DNA of 64,000 nucleotides from assembly GCA_963920635.1 (NCBI GenBank), contig OY987301.1:14364501-14428500 (forward strand). The letters run 5' to 3'. Source of the stretch: Pseudeuparius sepicola (Eukaryota > Arthropoda > Insecta > Coleoptera > Anthribidae). Below, piece after piece: positions 11,282 to 22,251 of this stretch. The notes beneath the pieces were generated by a model, which saw only the letters and a list, made by a program, of their open reading frames with translations, had not been told where the DNA came from and did no database searches. The first letter of the stretch is position 1, and every line of letters begins with the position of its first letter. The position numbers and the translations under genes are program-made.

Positions 11282-11837
11282 TATTAAGAAGTCTTAATTT
11301 TTTTCTACATAGGGCCTGGTTAAATTCATTCCGTTAAAAAGGTAGGCACACTCTGTAATGAATAAAAAGTAAGAAGCATAGCCAGAACTTTATCCACTGA
11401 TTCGAAACACGAAAAAAACGTTCCCATCCGATCGAAAGGTCGAAACTAACCCGAAACGCGGCTATTTCGCCGATAAGGCCCGCGCGTGTTTGGTCTCTAG
11501 CTGGACGCAATTTCCGAAGAGAGATGGACGGAGCCGGCCCCAACTCCGGCCCTTTTTTCAATGGCCAGATACGCGCCAGCCCGTCACGTTAACACGTGTC
11601 CGCCCTTTTTTTATTCCCGGCTTTTTGTCCGGCGTTTTGACGGGCCCGCGAATGGGACGTCTGGCAACGGACAGGAGCGGACCAGGGAGCCCGAACGGTC
11701 GGCAGTTGGAACTAGAGCTCCAAACCCAACGCGAACACGACTCTGGTCAATACCGAGGCCTCTTGCCGAGGCAAATAAACGAGTGATAAAAATAAATTCA
11801 GTGCCGATTTACATATTTTTTTAAATCGGGAAAAATG
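11282..11837. other. GC-rich patch, no gene recognised
   Basis: About 11450-11770 is GC-rich with overlapping open frames on both strands (11334-11561, 11490-11786, 11561-11824). That is what high GC alone would produce; none shows a domain. Near 11760, TTGCCGAGGCAAATAAACGA resembles the centre of the neighbouring foldback element. Confidence 0.4.
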
Positions 11838-12208
11838 TTTTTCTTGAAATCGGCATTAAAATGTCCCAAAATCGTCATTCAAAGCACAGAAATCGTACAA
11901 TAATGTAGCCCATTAGTGTACGATTTTTTCAATAAGTATAGGCCTTGGCGAGATGTAAACATCAAACGTCAGACGCGGAGAAATCGCCCGTCAAAAGTGA
12001 CCAAATATTCAAAACCCGGCCGATAAAGCCTCATTTAACTTTTCGTACACATTGCGAAATTGTTTCCTATAGAAGCGCAATCCTTCAGTATACATATTTT
12101 AGTAAATTTGAAAATCAATAGATTTGTTGTGTAGGCTGCACAAGAAGCAGCAGTTTGGTTTTTCTGTCAGAAGGTGCCGTGTCTCATCATACTTGTCCTA
12201 GGTAGAGC

Positions 12209-12265
12209 GATCGTCAAAGTCAAGCAACGCCGCGCGTAGTCGGTTCATGGACGGGTGATCCCTTA
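12209..12265 (+). pseudogene. 5S rRNA-derived segment, left arm
   Basis: Read on + this begins GATCGTCAAAGTCAAGCAAC and continues through GCGCGTAGT to ATGGACGGGTGATCCCTTA. Compared by eye with the conserved metazoan 5S sequence, about 43 of 56 positions agree. All three parts of the TFIIIA/TFIIIC internal control region are covered: box A (AAGCAACG), the intermediate element (GCGTAGT) and box C (TGGACGGGTGA). The 5' and 3' thirds of 5S are absent. It is therefore a fragment and not a functional 5S gene. Confidence 0.65.
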
Positions 12266-12473
12266 ATATTATTTTCCTGCCTAATAAAACATTTTTTTTT
12301 CGATTTCAAAAAAAATATAATATGTACCTCGGCACTGAATTTCTTTTTATGACTCATGTGGTTTATTTGCCTCGGCCAGAGGCCTCAGCAACTAAACTCC
12401 ACATGAGTCATAAAAAGTTGAACTTCAGTGCCTTGGTACATAAATAACTATTATTAGGCAAAAAATAATCATA

Positions 12474-12530
12474 TAAGGGATCTCAAGTCCATGAACCGAC
12501 TGAGCGCGGCGTTGCTTGACTTTGACGATC
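12474..12530 (-). pseudogene. 5S rRNA-derived segment, right arm
   Basis: Inverted partner of the left-arm segment. GCAACGCCGCGCTCAGT replaces GCAACGCCGCGCGTAGT, and TGGACTTGAGATCCCTTA is more diverged at box C. The two 5S-like segments point towards each other across the element centre. Confidence 0.55.
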
Positions 12531-12856
12531 GTTCTACCTAGGTCAAGTATGACGAGGCACGGCGCTTCCCAACAGAAACTCTAAACTACTGCCTGTTGTG
12601 CAGCCTCCATGAAAAATAGATTGCTATTCAAATTTACTAAAATATTTATTCCGAAAGATTGCGCTGCTATAGGTAGGTAATAATTTCGCAATGTGTACGA
12701 AAAGTTAAATGGGCCTTTATTGGCCTGGTTTTGAATATTTGGCCACTTTTGACGGGCGATTGAAAAAATCGTACAATAATGGGCTATAATACTTCCGTGC
12801 CGATTTCTAATGACGATTTTGAGACACTTCATTGCCGATTTCAAGAGAAATATATT

Positions 12857-13419
12857 TCGTATATATTTATACGGCGCGGCGGATACAATCAAATATGTCG
12901 TCTGATATTTCGTTTTATGTGCAAAAATGCTATGACCAACAAGTTCAAGTGATGATAAGGGTTATTATTATATTATAGTCTCAAAACGACCATAAACCTT
13001 AAAGACAATAACAGGTCGATAGAGAGATTAAATAATGGTGGAATATAAATATAGACTTTAAATTATACTAACTTTGTAATCTATTTCCGATCTAACCTAT
13101 AATGACAAAAATATTTCATGAATTACCTATCTTTTGACTATTAGAACATATAGAAAGATAAAAAAGAAGTAAATATTGACCAAAGTCTCCCAAAAGTTGA
13201 GCGTTTATGTAGCTTATAATTAGCATAGAAATTAGTGGATAACAAAAATTTCTTCAATAATTTTCCTTACCATTTTATAAAGGAACAAATTGGTAATATT
13301 TTACCTTCATGGGTATTAGGTAATTCTGAAATTCATGAATGTGTATAACTCAAATAAAAGTGATAAACATTTAACAGAAAAAAGAAACTAAGTGCTGAAA
13401 AGTGAGGCCGATCGCTATT
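12857..13419. other. AT-rich, nothing recognised
   Basis: No gene-like frame, repeat terminus or RNA fold recognised. Confidence 0.4.
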
Positions 13420-14100
13420 GGCCCGGCTAGATCCCTTGAACCTTTCCGCCGCGGAGTTGCCACATGTCTGTTCATGGCTTTAAATTTAAGCCGGTTCGTC
13501 GGTTCATACAACTCCAGTTGTAGGCCTACACAGCTCGCTGTCCGCGCGCCCGGTTGATTTCACTCCAATACGCGAATAATGTATTTACATTTTTCAGCTT
13601 TTATTTCAAGCGTTTCGATTTAATTGAATTTATGGCGCGCGTTTCGGTTTATATACGGGCGGCCGATAACACACATCTATATCCCGGGGGCGGCCGCGGC
13701 CGCCCAAATTGAAACGCCATGGTCGTTTTTTAATGGCCCAACGCCGCCATATTGCCGATCCGCGAGATAATTTCCAAATGGTTTTTTCAGCGCGCGCCCA
13801 GTTCCCGGCGTCGTTTTCGAAAAAAAGCCTCTTCCTAAATTGAGTTTGATTCATTTGTTCGCTTTTCATACCGCTATCGGACGATTAGCGCCTTTTGTAA
13901 GGCAGTAAAATGTTCGGCGTTGGGCGTTTTGCAATATCTGACCGGCCAACTGCCTTCAAATGTCATCTTAGAATTCACTGAACATCTCTCAACAGTCCTA
14001 TAGATTCAAACTAAGCCAAAGCGCCGAAAAGTTCGACGAAAAGGCAAAAACGCCGATCTCTATTAACCCCGCTATATAAACTGCAGGGTCCGTTGAACTG
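13420..14100. other. GC-rich patch with short dispersed repeat
   Basis: A GC/CpG-rich block with NotI-like GCGGCCGC strings near 13690. GTTGCCACATGTCTGTTCATGG at about 13456 recurs with changes at about 14104 and, inverted, at about 16344. The 79-codon frame at 13630-13869 (minus) has no domain. Confidence 0.4.
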
Positions 14101-14296
14101 TGGCGTTGCCACGTATCCGTTCATGGCTTTGGAATTAAATTCGGTTATGAAGCTGGCATCAAAAAGCTGTTTTTTTTTTCAAATGCGCACGCGCAAATTA
14201 TATTGCAGTTACTGCTACTCTCTAAGAAACATCGCGGCAGACCTAGTTGTTGGATTTTGCATCTTTTCCCCATTCCATCGTACCTTCCCTTATAAC

Positions 14297-15505
14297 TAGA
14301 GTAACCCAAATATGCAAGTCGAAACCGTAAAAATATGCGCATAAAAATATGCAAATAATTTAGTCAAAATATGCAGGAAAATGTTGAAAATATGCAAATT
14401 AAGAAATACTAAAAATATAAATTTATTGTTTCATTTACAAATAAACAAATATATAATGTACATGCAAATTTCTAAATGCATTTATACATAGTAAAAGTAA
14501 CAATATTTTATTTTCAATTTTCTACATACAGGGCGATTGTACTAAATCTAAAAAAGCATTTATTATAAATTATAAAAATCGGGTTGAAATTTAGTTGTAA
14601 AAACAATAAACCACAAAATTTTGCTCAAAATTCTCAATTAAAAAATTTTGTCTTCTATCAGAATATAAAAATTTATAAATGGAGAAACTCCTTTCCACAT
14701 CAACCGATGTAAGAGGTGCGCTTTTAATATTGCTCACTGTCACAGGATCCAATAAATCGATGGATTCGGTAAAATCTCCCTTTAAAATATTTGCTACTTG
14801 GCTAAGAAACTGAAACCCACTATTTTTTTCCATCACATTTCTAAATATTTGAAATATTTTGTCCCCAATTTTACCTGCGACATTTTGAAAAGCAACCTCA
14901 GATTGTTTTACCAGTTCTACAGCTATAATTTGCTTTTAGAAAGGAAAGTTGTTTCTTTATTTCCTTGTTCTCGAATATAGTTGTTATCTGTAATGGACTG
15001 GGAAGATTCGTTCAAAAATTCTGAAATTATAGATCTTTCAGTTGGCAAAAATTCTCGCAATAAAAAAATGCAGCTTCCAACCAAGTGCCCCATTTTGTAA
15101 TAACAGGTTGAGGTGGAAGAGGAGTGTTTGGTAGTTTTTCTTTGTAGAACTGAACCCTTATAGGATTAATGGATTATCCTTCTTATATAACCTATCTATA
15201 ATATATTATCTCCTTTTCAATAATTGTACTTTATTAAATAGGTATAAATACCTACTTTATTCGTTTTCAGATCACCAGGATTAGTGCCCATAAAATTATA
15301 ATTTATACCTATATTATTTTTGGAAAACCAGGTACCTACCTAGACACCGACCCCTGTTCCCAAAAATGAATGAAACGCCTGCCAAAGATTTAAATTATCC
15401 TAAATTCTTTCAATTATGCACAATATGCCATATTTTAAGGATATATGCAAATATTTAAAAAAAATGCATATAATATGCTAAATATGCACAATATAACTTA
15501 TTAGT
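14297..15505. mobile_element. Decayed hAT element with ATATGCA subterminal repeats
   Basis: The left end TAGAGTAACCCAAATATGCA fits the TAGNG form of hAT ends. AATATGC/GCATATT words crowd both subterminal regions (about 14310-14400 and 15415-15495). Between them lie minus-strand fragments of a hAT transposase. The exact right end and an 8-bp target duplication could not be fixed; a TATAACT word flanks both sides (about 14291 and 15491). AT-rich subterminal repeats of this sort are known binding sites in hAT elements. Confidence 0.6.
14594..15165 (-). pseudogene. hAT transposase remnant with dimerisation domain
   Basis: The 81-codon frame at 14591-14836 contains SAPLTSVDVERSFSIYKFL and then a SDRRQNF..EN.E block. 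This is the C-terminal hAT dimerisation region (signature SVDVERSFS). Upstream on the same strand, near 15060-15120, another frame gives PPQPVITKWGTWLEAA, a conserved block of the catalytic core of the same family. Stops and frameshifts separate the two pieces. The N-terminal BED or zinc finger and most catalytic residues are missing, so it cannot be active. Confidence 0.78.
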
Positions 15506-16991
15506 GCCTTATTTTTAGTGGCTACTATGTAGATGGCTAAATTTGATCTGTTTTAATAAAGTTTTCTAACGAGTGCTATACCTCTGTGCAATGTATTAAT
15601 TTCACTCTTGTGTCTTGCAAATAAACATGTATTTTACCTTGATTTGCTAAGTTATTTGGCCTCTAATCATTTCCTAATAATTTAGTTATTCAGAAGAGAG
15701 TAATTATTGTTACCTTGTTACCTATTATTCTGTCCAATGCCACTTCCTCGAAAATATCGATGAATGTTAACATTCCATTTATAACTTCTGTTGCTGATAT
15801 AGCCTCCCAATATATAGACCGTATAGTACATCAAGATACGTTACGTGCATTGATCTTTGTTACCGTCTTCAATTCTGGAACAAGTTGACACTCACTCCAA
15901 AACCACAAATAAGTGTATTATACCGTTTCCGTCTTTTTTGAGATTGTCACTCGACGTCCAGCACCGTTCATTCATGCTGCTCCACATTTCGAAACGAGTT
16001 CTTTCTCTTTTTTCAATCGCCCATTCATTAGCACAGATCCAGGGGCCTCCGTTCATTCTTTTCCGATACGAAAATAGAAGCGCACCTTGTTTCGGTCCCT
16101 AACTTGCTGTTTTTGTGGCGGTGCCAAACTATTCTTGCGGGCGTCCGTCGGCTGGTCTTTCTTTTTCGTATTCATTCAACGCGATTTGAGGTCAGGATGT
16201 GTTTTTTTGCGCTTTTGGTGGTAGTACTAATTACGCCACAGAGGCGTTACTACTGGCAGTACTAAGAAGGTTTAATGTTTTGTTTTAAATAGGAAATTTA
16301 AAAAGTTCATTTTTCTAATTTAACATGTTAAAATTTCAATCCATGAACAGGCATGTGGCAACGTTGCAATTCTAGTCAACTGGACGGATATAATTTCTTA
16401 TCGACACTCGGACGCGTGAGGTATAAAATCGAAATCAACCAATCACAGTTGAAGGCAAGAACATTTTAAGGACCTGGGCGATAGAGGAAAGCATTTCGAG
16501 TAGATTTCTTTATATATAGGAACTTCCTCCTTATTTCCAGTTTTTGTATCCTGCTGTGCACCTACGCCACTGGAGTTTTTACATACTCATCCAACACAAA
16601 TGACGCCATGCTGTTCAAAAGCTGTAAATGTAGAAATCCATCGACTAATCGTCACCTGCCTACGTCTGAAGTGAAATTAGCCTAGCCTTTGTTTTTGAAG
16701 AAACGCCCAGTAAAAACAGCAATTAATCATTAATTTATATGTCATCTGTCTATTACACGGAACATACCTAATTTTCGTGGCTTTCAGAAGTTTTTATTAT
16801 GGCTTTTATTGAGAAATCAATCCTGTCATTACCTTGTGAATTTGTATAAAATACCTACAACCAGTAGGTAGGAACATTTTTGTTGTTCTCCGTTTTGTTC
16901 AATTAAATCAGTACAACCAGTACAACTTCCCCTGAAAACTTTACAAATATTCATGATATAAACATAAACAGATTTGATTTTTGTATATACC
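15506..16991. other. No gene seen
   Basis: AT-rich with a moderately GC-rich stretch at 15950-16260. The 81-codon frame at 15857 has no domain. TACGCCACTGG near 16563 resembles a hAT end without a partner. Confidence 0.4.
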
Positions 16992-18972
16992 TACAGGGTG
17001 ATTCAGTCATGATGTAAAAAAATTTTAGCCACAGGTGGAAAAAAGAGCTTAATAGGAATATAAAATTAAAAAAAAACAAAAATATATTTTCCCTATCTAA
17101 CGGCCTTGCCTCTTCAGCTGGTAAGCTCGCTCATCAAGGCTGATGCGTAGTTGCCAGTTGCACAACATGATTTCCATTGTCAATCCTTTCCTTATTTTGT
17201 AAATATCAATGTATAGGGTGGCTCATTATAAATTGACACCCCCTTAACTTGCTAGTTTTTGAGGTTAGAAAAAAGTTTTTTTACAAAAGTTTAAGATATT
17301 AATAAAAAGTTTTTTGTGACGCTATTGGACCTTATACAGTGTGTTCTAGAAAGTCGTGGCAGAAATGTTTTTGAAATGGACCCTTGTAGGTATATTTTTG
17401 TATTATTAAATTCTACTCATTTTTCCTATTCCAATGAAGTATAATATAAGTTATATGTTCGCTCCAACCGTTTGTTCAGAACTGAGCCTTTTTGTGAGGG
17501 AATACTCCTTGGGTTATAGGTTGCCATGGAAGACAAATGACAAATTATAGTAAAAATTATTGACAGTTTGCAAGTGTATTCACGCTTTAGATAACAAAAT
17601 GGGCTATTTTAATATTTCAGAGAAAAATTAAGAAGGGAAATTGAGGGAAATGAGAAATTTTAAATAATAACATAGTTAATAAAATTAGTCAGATTTATTG
17701 TTTGAAATAAAAATTTTATTGGAAACGACAATAACATTTAGAAAAAGGATATACGTATTACAAATGCTCCACATGGCCTCCATCTTGCTCAATGCATATT
17801 TATTGATATTTGCTACTAACTTCCTGTTTATATTGAGTCAACGATAAAATTGCTGTGGTGGATTTCTTCCCAAATTCTAACTTTCAGTGTTTCTACATTT
17901 TCCGGTCAGTCATAATAAATTATTTCGTTTTTTAAATAACACCACAACAAATATAAATATATAGGTACCCTTTTTCTAAATGTTGTTGTCGTTTTCAATA
18001 AAAATTTTATTTCAAACAATAAATCTGACGAAGTTTATTAACTACATACTATTTAAAATTTCTAATTTCTCTCAATTTCCCTTTTTCATTTTTCTCTGAA
18101 ATCTTGAAATAGCCCATTTTGTTTTTCAAGGCGTGAATATACTTGCAAACTGTCAATAATTTTTACTATAATTTGGTATTTGTCTTCCATGGCATCCTAT
18201 GACCCAAGGAGTAATCCCTCACAAAAAAGGCTCAGTTCTGAACGAACGGTTGGAGCGAACATATAACTTATATATACTTCATTGGAATCGGAAAAATGCG
18301 TAGAATTCAATAATCCAAAAATATATAAGGTGTTCCATTAAAAAAAACATAAGTTATGTTTGCCACGGCTTTCTAGAACACATTTTATAAGGTCCAATAG
18401 CGTCACAAAAAACTTTGTATTAGTATCTAAAATTTCTGTAAAAACTTTTTTCTATCCTCAAAAACTAGCAAGTTAAGGGAGGGTGTCAATTTATAATGAG
18501 CCACCCTGTACCTAATGCCCAAAAATGTTGAACATCAATTAAAACTGTGCACAAAACGTACAAACACACTACGTGTCAGTACTGTTTAGACAAGTTCTTC
18601 AAAAATGCAACCAGCAACTTGACTATACACGCACCCAAGTTTATTCTGTTCATGAGCTTCAGAACTTAGCACCCCTTAGCGCGTATAAGAAATGTGTTAT
18701 GATACGGTAATATGCCCACTGGCGACTGGCGTATAATAAAAGTGCGACTCCATCCATGATGAGATATTTCCATAAGATTGTACCGGTAGTAATTTTCTGG
18801 TGTACCAAACCGATTCTACTTATACTATATGGTACACCAAGCAACAAGGTTGATTTGCCCCAGTGTGTGGTTAAATTTGTTTACATCTGCGTGTGGATAA
18901 ATTTGCGTGTGGTTAAATTTGTTTACATCTGCCCCTTTTCATATCTGGTTCCCATGACTGAATCACCCTGTA
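16992..18972. mobile_element. TIR element carrying a nested MITE
   Basis: The left end TACAGGGTGATTCAGTCATG at 16992 is matched inverted by CATGACTGAATCACCCTGTA at 18953-18972. This is a 20-bp TIR containing a 5'-TA. The element at 17214-18510 sits inside it, so the host element is about 0.68 kb. Near 18869-18940 the host contains a short tandem repeat of GTGTGGTTAAATTTG and TTTACATCTGC units. No transposase was seen in the host part. Confidence 0.65.
17214..18510. mobile_element. Mariner-type MITE with ~0.5 kb TIRs, nested
   Basis: The ends are TAGGGTGGCTCATTATAAA at 17214 and TTTATAATGAGCCACCCTGTA at 18490-18510. The arms match for about 0.5 kb (for example GTCCAATAGCGTCAC, AACCGTTTGTTCAGAACTGAG and GACAACAACATTTAGAAAAA blocks, inverted). 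The ~0.2 kb spacer at 17755-17950, read on the minus strand, yields LEFGKK/RIWEEIHHS and then CIEQDGGHVEHL. The latter resembles the C-terminus of insect mariner-like transposases (…NGGHFEHLL). This is a deletion derivative that kept both TIRs and only the gene's last codons. Confidence 0.72.
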
Positions 18973-19549
18973 TGTTAAAGACCTGTGCATAGCACTATAA
19001 AATGTTAAGGCAGTAAACATAAACAGATTTGATTTGTGCGCAAAATTTGAGAGGGTGCTATAAAAAATATACACGGCAAAAAGAACATCTGAAATCGACA
19101 AGGCCTTCCGTGAAATGCGGAGCCATGTCGTGGGCTTTGGTGCGGTTCGTCCGTGTCCCTTATCGGCCCCCTTTCTCGCCGTTTCGCGGCGGCCGGCTCA
19201 AGGGAAACTTCCGGAAAAGCCCGGACTATTCGGATATTGGAAATGCGATATTTATTAGATTTTTACCAGGGCGAATTTCCTCTACGCCACGTCCCCGCCG
19301 TCGCTTAAGGGGTTTTTCTCTATTGTCCTGTCAAGGGTAATTAATTGCTCTAGGAAGGAGCCGAAAGGAGCCCGCCTTCTTTTATTAATTCGTTTTGCGA
19401 TCAATGGCGCTTCTTGATACAATATTGGAGCGGTAGAAATTATTTACTTTGTATAGATATATGGTAGGTTATCGAAACAATACGGGGTGTAACTTTGATT
19501 AGTACCTATACATATATTGTAGATTTAGACCCTAATGCGAAGTACATTT
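18973..19549. other. GC-rich patch, no gene recognised
   Basis: About 19110-19400 is GC-rich with a 103-codon frame (19029-19340) lacking any recognisable domain. The rest is AT-rich. Confidence 0.4.
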
Positions 19550-19850
19550 TTGATTTTTTTAATTACCAGATATATGACAAAATTGCTCTTATGCTTAAAA
19601 ACTTGTTTAGAGTCGCTGGTTCGAACGTCTCTAGTCCACAGTTGCCACTCGATCAGCTCGTGTAGAAGCCGCTGCGAATGGAATAAGAATTAGCTAAAAT
19701 AAAGGAATTGAAGCTTGTATTAAGAATGGAGCTTGTATTAAGAATTGAGGCTTTTATTAAGAACAACTTTATGAACAAGTTGCGTCGTTAAAAAGTGGTG
19801 AGCTGTGTCCCATGAAAGTATTATTTTGAAAAGTGAAAACATACTAAGTT
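19550..19850 (+). repeat. Dispersed repeat, first copy of inverted pair
   Basis: The block TGCCACTCGATCAGCTCGTG TAGAAGC..GCTGCGAATG and the following TTAGCTAAAATAAA recurs inverted at about 22790-23030. It contains GGTTCGAACGTC near 19618, which resembles a pol III B box, but no A box is clear. The copies are diverged and have indels. Confidence 0.5.
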
Positions 19851-19854
19851 CCGC

Positions 19855-20719
19855 TTAAAAGAGTAACGCGCCGCTGCTATACCCCACGAGAGGTGTGGAA
19901 ATTTCCAAATTTTTGCAGATTTTCAAGGAATTATCTGACGGTATGGCAACGCTGTAGTAGGAAGTCATCGCTTCAATAATGAAGGGACCTTGCAACCAGT
20001 GGCTCCCAAACTGTTTATAAAATTCGGGCATCCGGGCCATAATATTAAGGGTGGTCCAACAAGATTGCGACATATTTTGCGAATATTTTCCGGATTACTG
20101 TGGGACTATAGGAAAGCAACCAAACACCGATTGAATTTACCTTAAGAGGTATGCAAAATAAGAGGCCTGTTCCAACATAAATCACAAATCAATTGGTTGA
20201 ATTTAAATTCTCACACTGTTTCTGGTACCTTTCTTGTCATGTGATTGGCTCTGACCAGTTGGGATCTTTCTGTTCGAATAAACCCAAAAGCAAATTACAA
20301 TATAATTTCTAATGACATATTGGCCGAGTTGTGAATACGACAGGTTCAATATTATTGATTCTTTCTTGTCTGTAAATGACTGACGCCGAGAAGTGATTAT
20401 TTTATATCACTAGCTTTATTATTCTATTAACTTTTTGTTACCGAATATCGGTAAGAACATGTTCCTATGTATTTTTCAAAAGGAAATCATATTAACGCTT
20501 CAAAATTCTGTTGTGTTGAAAAGTTGATGTATATCGTCAAGCATTTAGCAAATATAGGTAGATTTATTTACATTAAATATTCCAGTACTAAATTAATGCC
20601 AAAATAATAATAAATTAAAACATCATCAATCTATTTCAGGTATCTAAATAATATTCAGAACTTTTTACAGTGGTGAATTGTTGTAGCACTAATGCCAACT
20701 TTTTGAACGACATTGTAGG
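19855..20719. other. No gene seen
   Basis: Mostly AT-rich. The 72-codon minus-strand frame at 19855-20073 has no domain. No repeat termini recognised before 20720. Confidence 0.35.
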
Positions 20720-21131
20720 TACAGGGTGATCCATCCAAGAGAAACACCCCCCTTAACTTCTTTATTTTTCAAGTTAAAGAAAAAATTGTAGAGATAAAAC
20801 TTTAAGTTTTTTTGTGAGCTTTTCCATGAACTTACTGAAATTGACACAGGGTGTTCCGTAAAAGCTGGACAAACCAAGCTGATGTTTTTTCACACCCTGT
20901 ATATTATTGCATTTTTGGAATCTACACTTCGTCCTGATTAATATACAGGGTGTTCTTGTGAAAAAACATCAGCTTGGTTTGTCCAGCTTTTACGGAACAC
21001 CCTGTATCAATTTCAGTAAGTTCATGGAAAAGCTCACAAAAAAACTTAAAGTTTTATCTCTACAATTTTTTCTTTAACTTGAAAAATAAAGAAGTTAAGG
21101 GGGGTGTTCCTCTTGTATGGGTCACCATGTA
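20720..21131. mobile_element. Short foldback MITE with ~190-bp arms
   Basis: It begins TACAGGGTGATCCATCC and ends GGGTCACCATGTA. The arms are nearly identical in inverted orientation, including the AAGCTGGACAAACCAAGCTG block. Inner TACAGGGTGTTC copies near 20943 and 20850 suggest that a second MITE end is buried in each arm. The two matching ~60-codon frames on opposite strands are a by-product of the inverted repeat. Confidence 0.75.
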
Positions 21132-21636
21132 CATATACCTATTTTTTAAAATATAGTTAACATTTTTATGAATTTATAATTATTATTTTTGGAAATAGAA
21201 AACAATTAAATACCTACAAAAGTTTTAAGGCTAAACGTGGAACAAACAGAATCTCTTTACAGAAAAACAATGGAAAATGGCATTTTTGACATTTGAGAAT
21301 AAGCGGTATTTGTTTATAGTAAGCGCCCTATACATATTTGTCTGATATTCGCCTGAACTTTTTTGTTTGAAATGTCTTTTAAAACGCTTCCTTTGACTTT
21401 TCTGCTGTTATAAAAACGCAAATCAAGAGCCGGCTACTATTTTTTTTATACTTCCGATTTTCTGACACCAGTGACACCACCGTGTTAATCAGGACGCACA
21501 AAAACTTTATAAGTATACCAGATTTTAACAACACATATTCAGAGACTACTGCACATGGTTTTCCTGTATGTACTTTCATATATTTCCTAGAAATATTTTG
21601 TTCTTTTATAACTACATATTTGGAGAACAATAAACG
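21132..21636. other. No gene seen
   Basis: AT-rich. Overlapping frames at 21379-21630 (minus) and 21482-21673 (plus) lack recognisable domains. Confidence 0.35.
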
Positions 21637-21684
21637 ATGTTTAGTGGCATATCAGGTAAAGGATATCAATTGAAAAAAAAAATG

Positions 21685-21757
21685 CACTCCAGCCGGGACT
21701 TGAACCCGGGACTCCTACTGTGGCCGTAGGCACTTTAACCAACTAAGCTACCGGAGA
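21685..21757 (-). tRNA. tRNA-like unit 1, odd anticodon loop
   Basis: Inverse copy of the tRNA-like sequence described for unit 2, with the same arms. It sits head to head with unit 2, separated by only 10 bp. Their internal promoters therefore diverge less than 20 bp apart, and transcription of either would start close to the other's 5' end. Confidence 0.5.
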
Positions 21758-21767
21758 TAAACCCATA

Positions 21768-21840
21768 TCTCCGGTAGCTTAGTTGGTTAAAGTGCCTACG
21801 GCCACAGTAGGAGTCCCGGGTTCAAGTCCCGGCTGGAGTG
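21768..21840 (+). tRNA. tRNA-like unit 2, odd anticodon loop
   Basis: A 73-nt cloverleaf can be drawn. The acceptor is TCTCCGG with CTGGAGT (T:T mismatch at the first pair). The D arm is GCTT/AAGT with loop AGTTGGTTA. The anticodon stem is CCTAC/GTAGG with a 7-nt loop GGCCACA. The T arm is CCGGG-TTCAAGT-CCCGG. A box (TAGCTTAGTTGG) and B box (GGTTCAAGTCC) fit pol III consensus, and a T7 run starts 3 nt after the fold. The loop would read CCA (Trp), but position 33 is G instead of the invariant U, and the body does not look like insect tRNA-Trp. A tRNA-derived SINE head or tRNA-like ncRNA is as likely as a decoding tRNA. Confidence 0.55.
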
Positions 21841-22178
21841 CATTTTTTTCAATTGATATCCTTTACCTGATATGCCACTAAACATCGTTTATTATTTATA
21901 ATTATTACAGGTACTAAAAATCTTTCTGTGTTTCATATTCTGGCTTTGACATTGTAGGTTAGAATTTCCACGTTCGATACTTGCAATAAGTCGCTATATG
22001 TCGAATATTGTGGGTGGAAGAACAAATAGGAAGTTTACATAACCAACAATAATGAATGGTTTCCCTACACCCTCTAACCCCTTCTAGTAGCTGTAGAAGA
22101 CGCCGAAGTCTTCTACATCTCACCGCTACTAACTATATATCAATTGGAATAAATAACACCTAGCCGATGGAACCCATA

Positions 22179-22251
22179 TCTCCGGTAGCTTAGTTGGTTA
22201 AAGTGCCTACGGCCACAGTAGGAGTCCCGGGTTCAAGTCCCGGCTGGAGTG
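22179..22251 (+). tRNA. tRNA-like unit 3, odd anticodon loop
   Basis: The same 73 nt as unit 2 in direct orientation, followed by the same T-run and body. The retention of all stems and both pol III boxes in three copies suggests recent duplication, functional constraint, or both. Confidence 0.55.

Larger units (their letters stand above)
11838..12856. mobile_element. Foldback element with 5S rRNA-derived segment in each arm
   Basis: A ~0.5 kb left arm (about 11838-12362) is repeated inverted in the right arm (about 12398-12856) around a centre of ATGACTCATGTGG and CCACATGAGTCAT. The right arm lacks a ~45-bp block carrying the TGTAAACATCAAACG sequence of the left arm near 11960. Each arm carries a segment like the 5S rRNA internal control region (separate entries). 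Partial copies lie at 25030-25650 and 30664-31075. No protein coding was found. The mobility class is unknown; the terminal sequence is not a standard TACAGGG end. Confidence 0.7.

Noticed and set aside
20689..21156. Two ~60-codon frames on opposite strands with the same first ~50 residues
   Set aside because: They are mirror images created by the arms of the foldback MITE at 20720-21131; no start context or domain.
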